A stretch of 42,465 nucleotides of DNA from NCBI RefSeq assembly GCF_016841685.1, contig NZ_JAENYR010000026.1:1-42465 (forward strand), in the 5' to 3' direction. Positions 42,427 to 42,465 of this stretch are shown here, piece after piece. The notes below the pieces were generated by a model. It saw only the letters and a program-made list of their open reading frames with translations, did not search any database and had not been told where the DNA came from. This DNA is from Thiohalomonas denitrificans (lineage in GTDB: Bacteria; Pseudomonadota; Gammaproteobacteria; Thiohalomonadales; Thiohalomonadaceae). Position numbers and translations under genes: made by a program. How positions within the stretch are numbered: the first letter of the stretch is position 1; every line of letters begins with the position of its first letter.

Positions 42427-42465
42427 CGTCATCCCCGCGCAGGCGAACCGTCATCCCCGCGCAGG
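42427..42465. repeat. Direct repeat at the window edge (22-base period)
   Basis: CGTCATCCCCGCGCAGG occurs at 42427-42443 and again at 42449-42465, with CGAAC between. It is cut by the window end. The core TCATCCCCGCGCAGG resembles widespread REP-like intergenic sequences. The 5-base gap is too short for CRISPR spacers. Confidence 0.6.

Noticed and set aside
42170-42454. Minus-strand 94-codon frame at the window end
   Set aside because: It spans a terminator hairpin and the direct repeats, so it is not a gene.
42427-42465. CRISPR array
   Set aside because: Only two 17-base units with a 5-base gap; no spacers of normal length.

Overview
The window (about 42.5 kb, moderately GC-rich) looks like chromosomal DNA of a halophilic or haloalkaliphilic, sulfur-oxidising, nitrate-respiring gammaproteobacterium (Ectothiorhodospiraceae/Thioalkalivibrio-like is my best guess; the exact genus cannot be read from here). 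Grounds: a flavocytochrome c sulfide dehydrogenase, a complete membrane-bound nitrate reductase cluster with NarX/NarL, ectoine synthesis genes with an EctR regulator, and several trehalose-forming enzymes. I see no rRNA, tRNA, CRISPR array, prophage or intact transposase.

Layout. 1-4 kb: a small XRE regulator, RecQ, an alpha/beta hydrolase and an orphan Anabaena-sensory-rhodopsin-transducer-like protein (ASRT), preceded by a scrambled pseudogene joining pieces of a ThDP enzyme and an enolase-superfamily enzyme. 4-8.1 kb: stress and housekeeping genes (universal stress protein, Hsp20, DegP/HtrA protease, nicotinamidase, SDR). 8.2-11.7 kb (minus strand): a sulfide-oxidation operon reading NapC/NirT-type tetrahaem cytochrome, ankyrin-repeat protein, FccA, FccB, behind an extremely AT-rich island framed by an inverted repeat. 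12.4-21.4 kb (plus strand): a sugar operon, DUF5752 protein, TreT-like glycosyltransferase, GlgX/TreX, TreZ, TreY. 21.5-37.4 kb: the nitrate respiration region, with moaA, a cysteine-less DsrC-like gene, a membrane-anchored cytochrome c, narI-J-H-G, two NarK transporters (all minus strand) and divergent narX-narL. 37.5-40.6 kb: ectABC and divergent ectR. 40.8-42 kb: an AP2-domain protein and an orphan NuoI-like ferredoxin.

The genes fit an anaerobic sulfide/nitrate lifestyle in salty water: electrons from sulfide (FccAB) and the quinol pool (NapC-type, NarI) can be used for nitrate respiration; MoaA contributes to the molybdenum cofactor of NarG; ectoine and trehalose act as compatible solutes. 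Regulatory sites are visible by eye: a perfect FNR box between narK and narX, 7-2-7 NarL-type palindromes before narK2 and before the DsrC-like gene, and a perfect 8-2-8 palindrome overlapping the ectR promoter, which starts transcription almost at the ATG.

The intergenic DNA carries at least three small repeat families: (A) 100-140 bp elements with TAGTGGTCC-type inverted ends (two full copies and one single end; one copy supplies the stop codon of treY), (B) a 158 bp element with 20 bp inverted ends between the FNR box and narK, and (C) palindromic sequences at 22.5 and 32.9 kb. All look like non-autonomous mobile or REP-like sequences.
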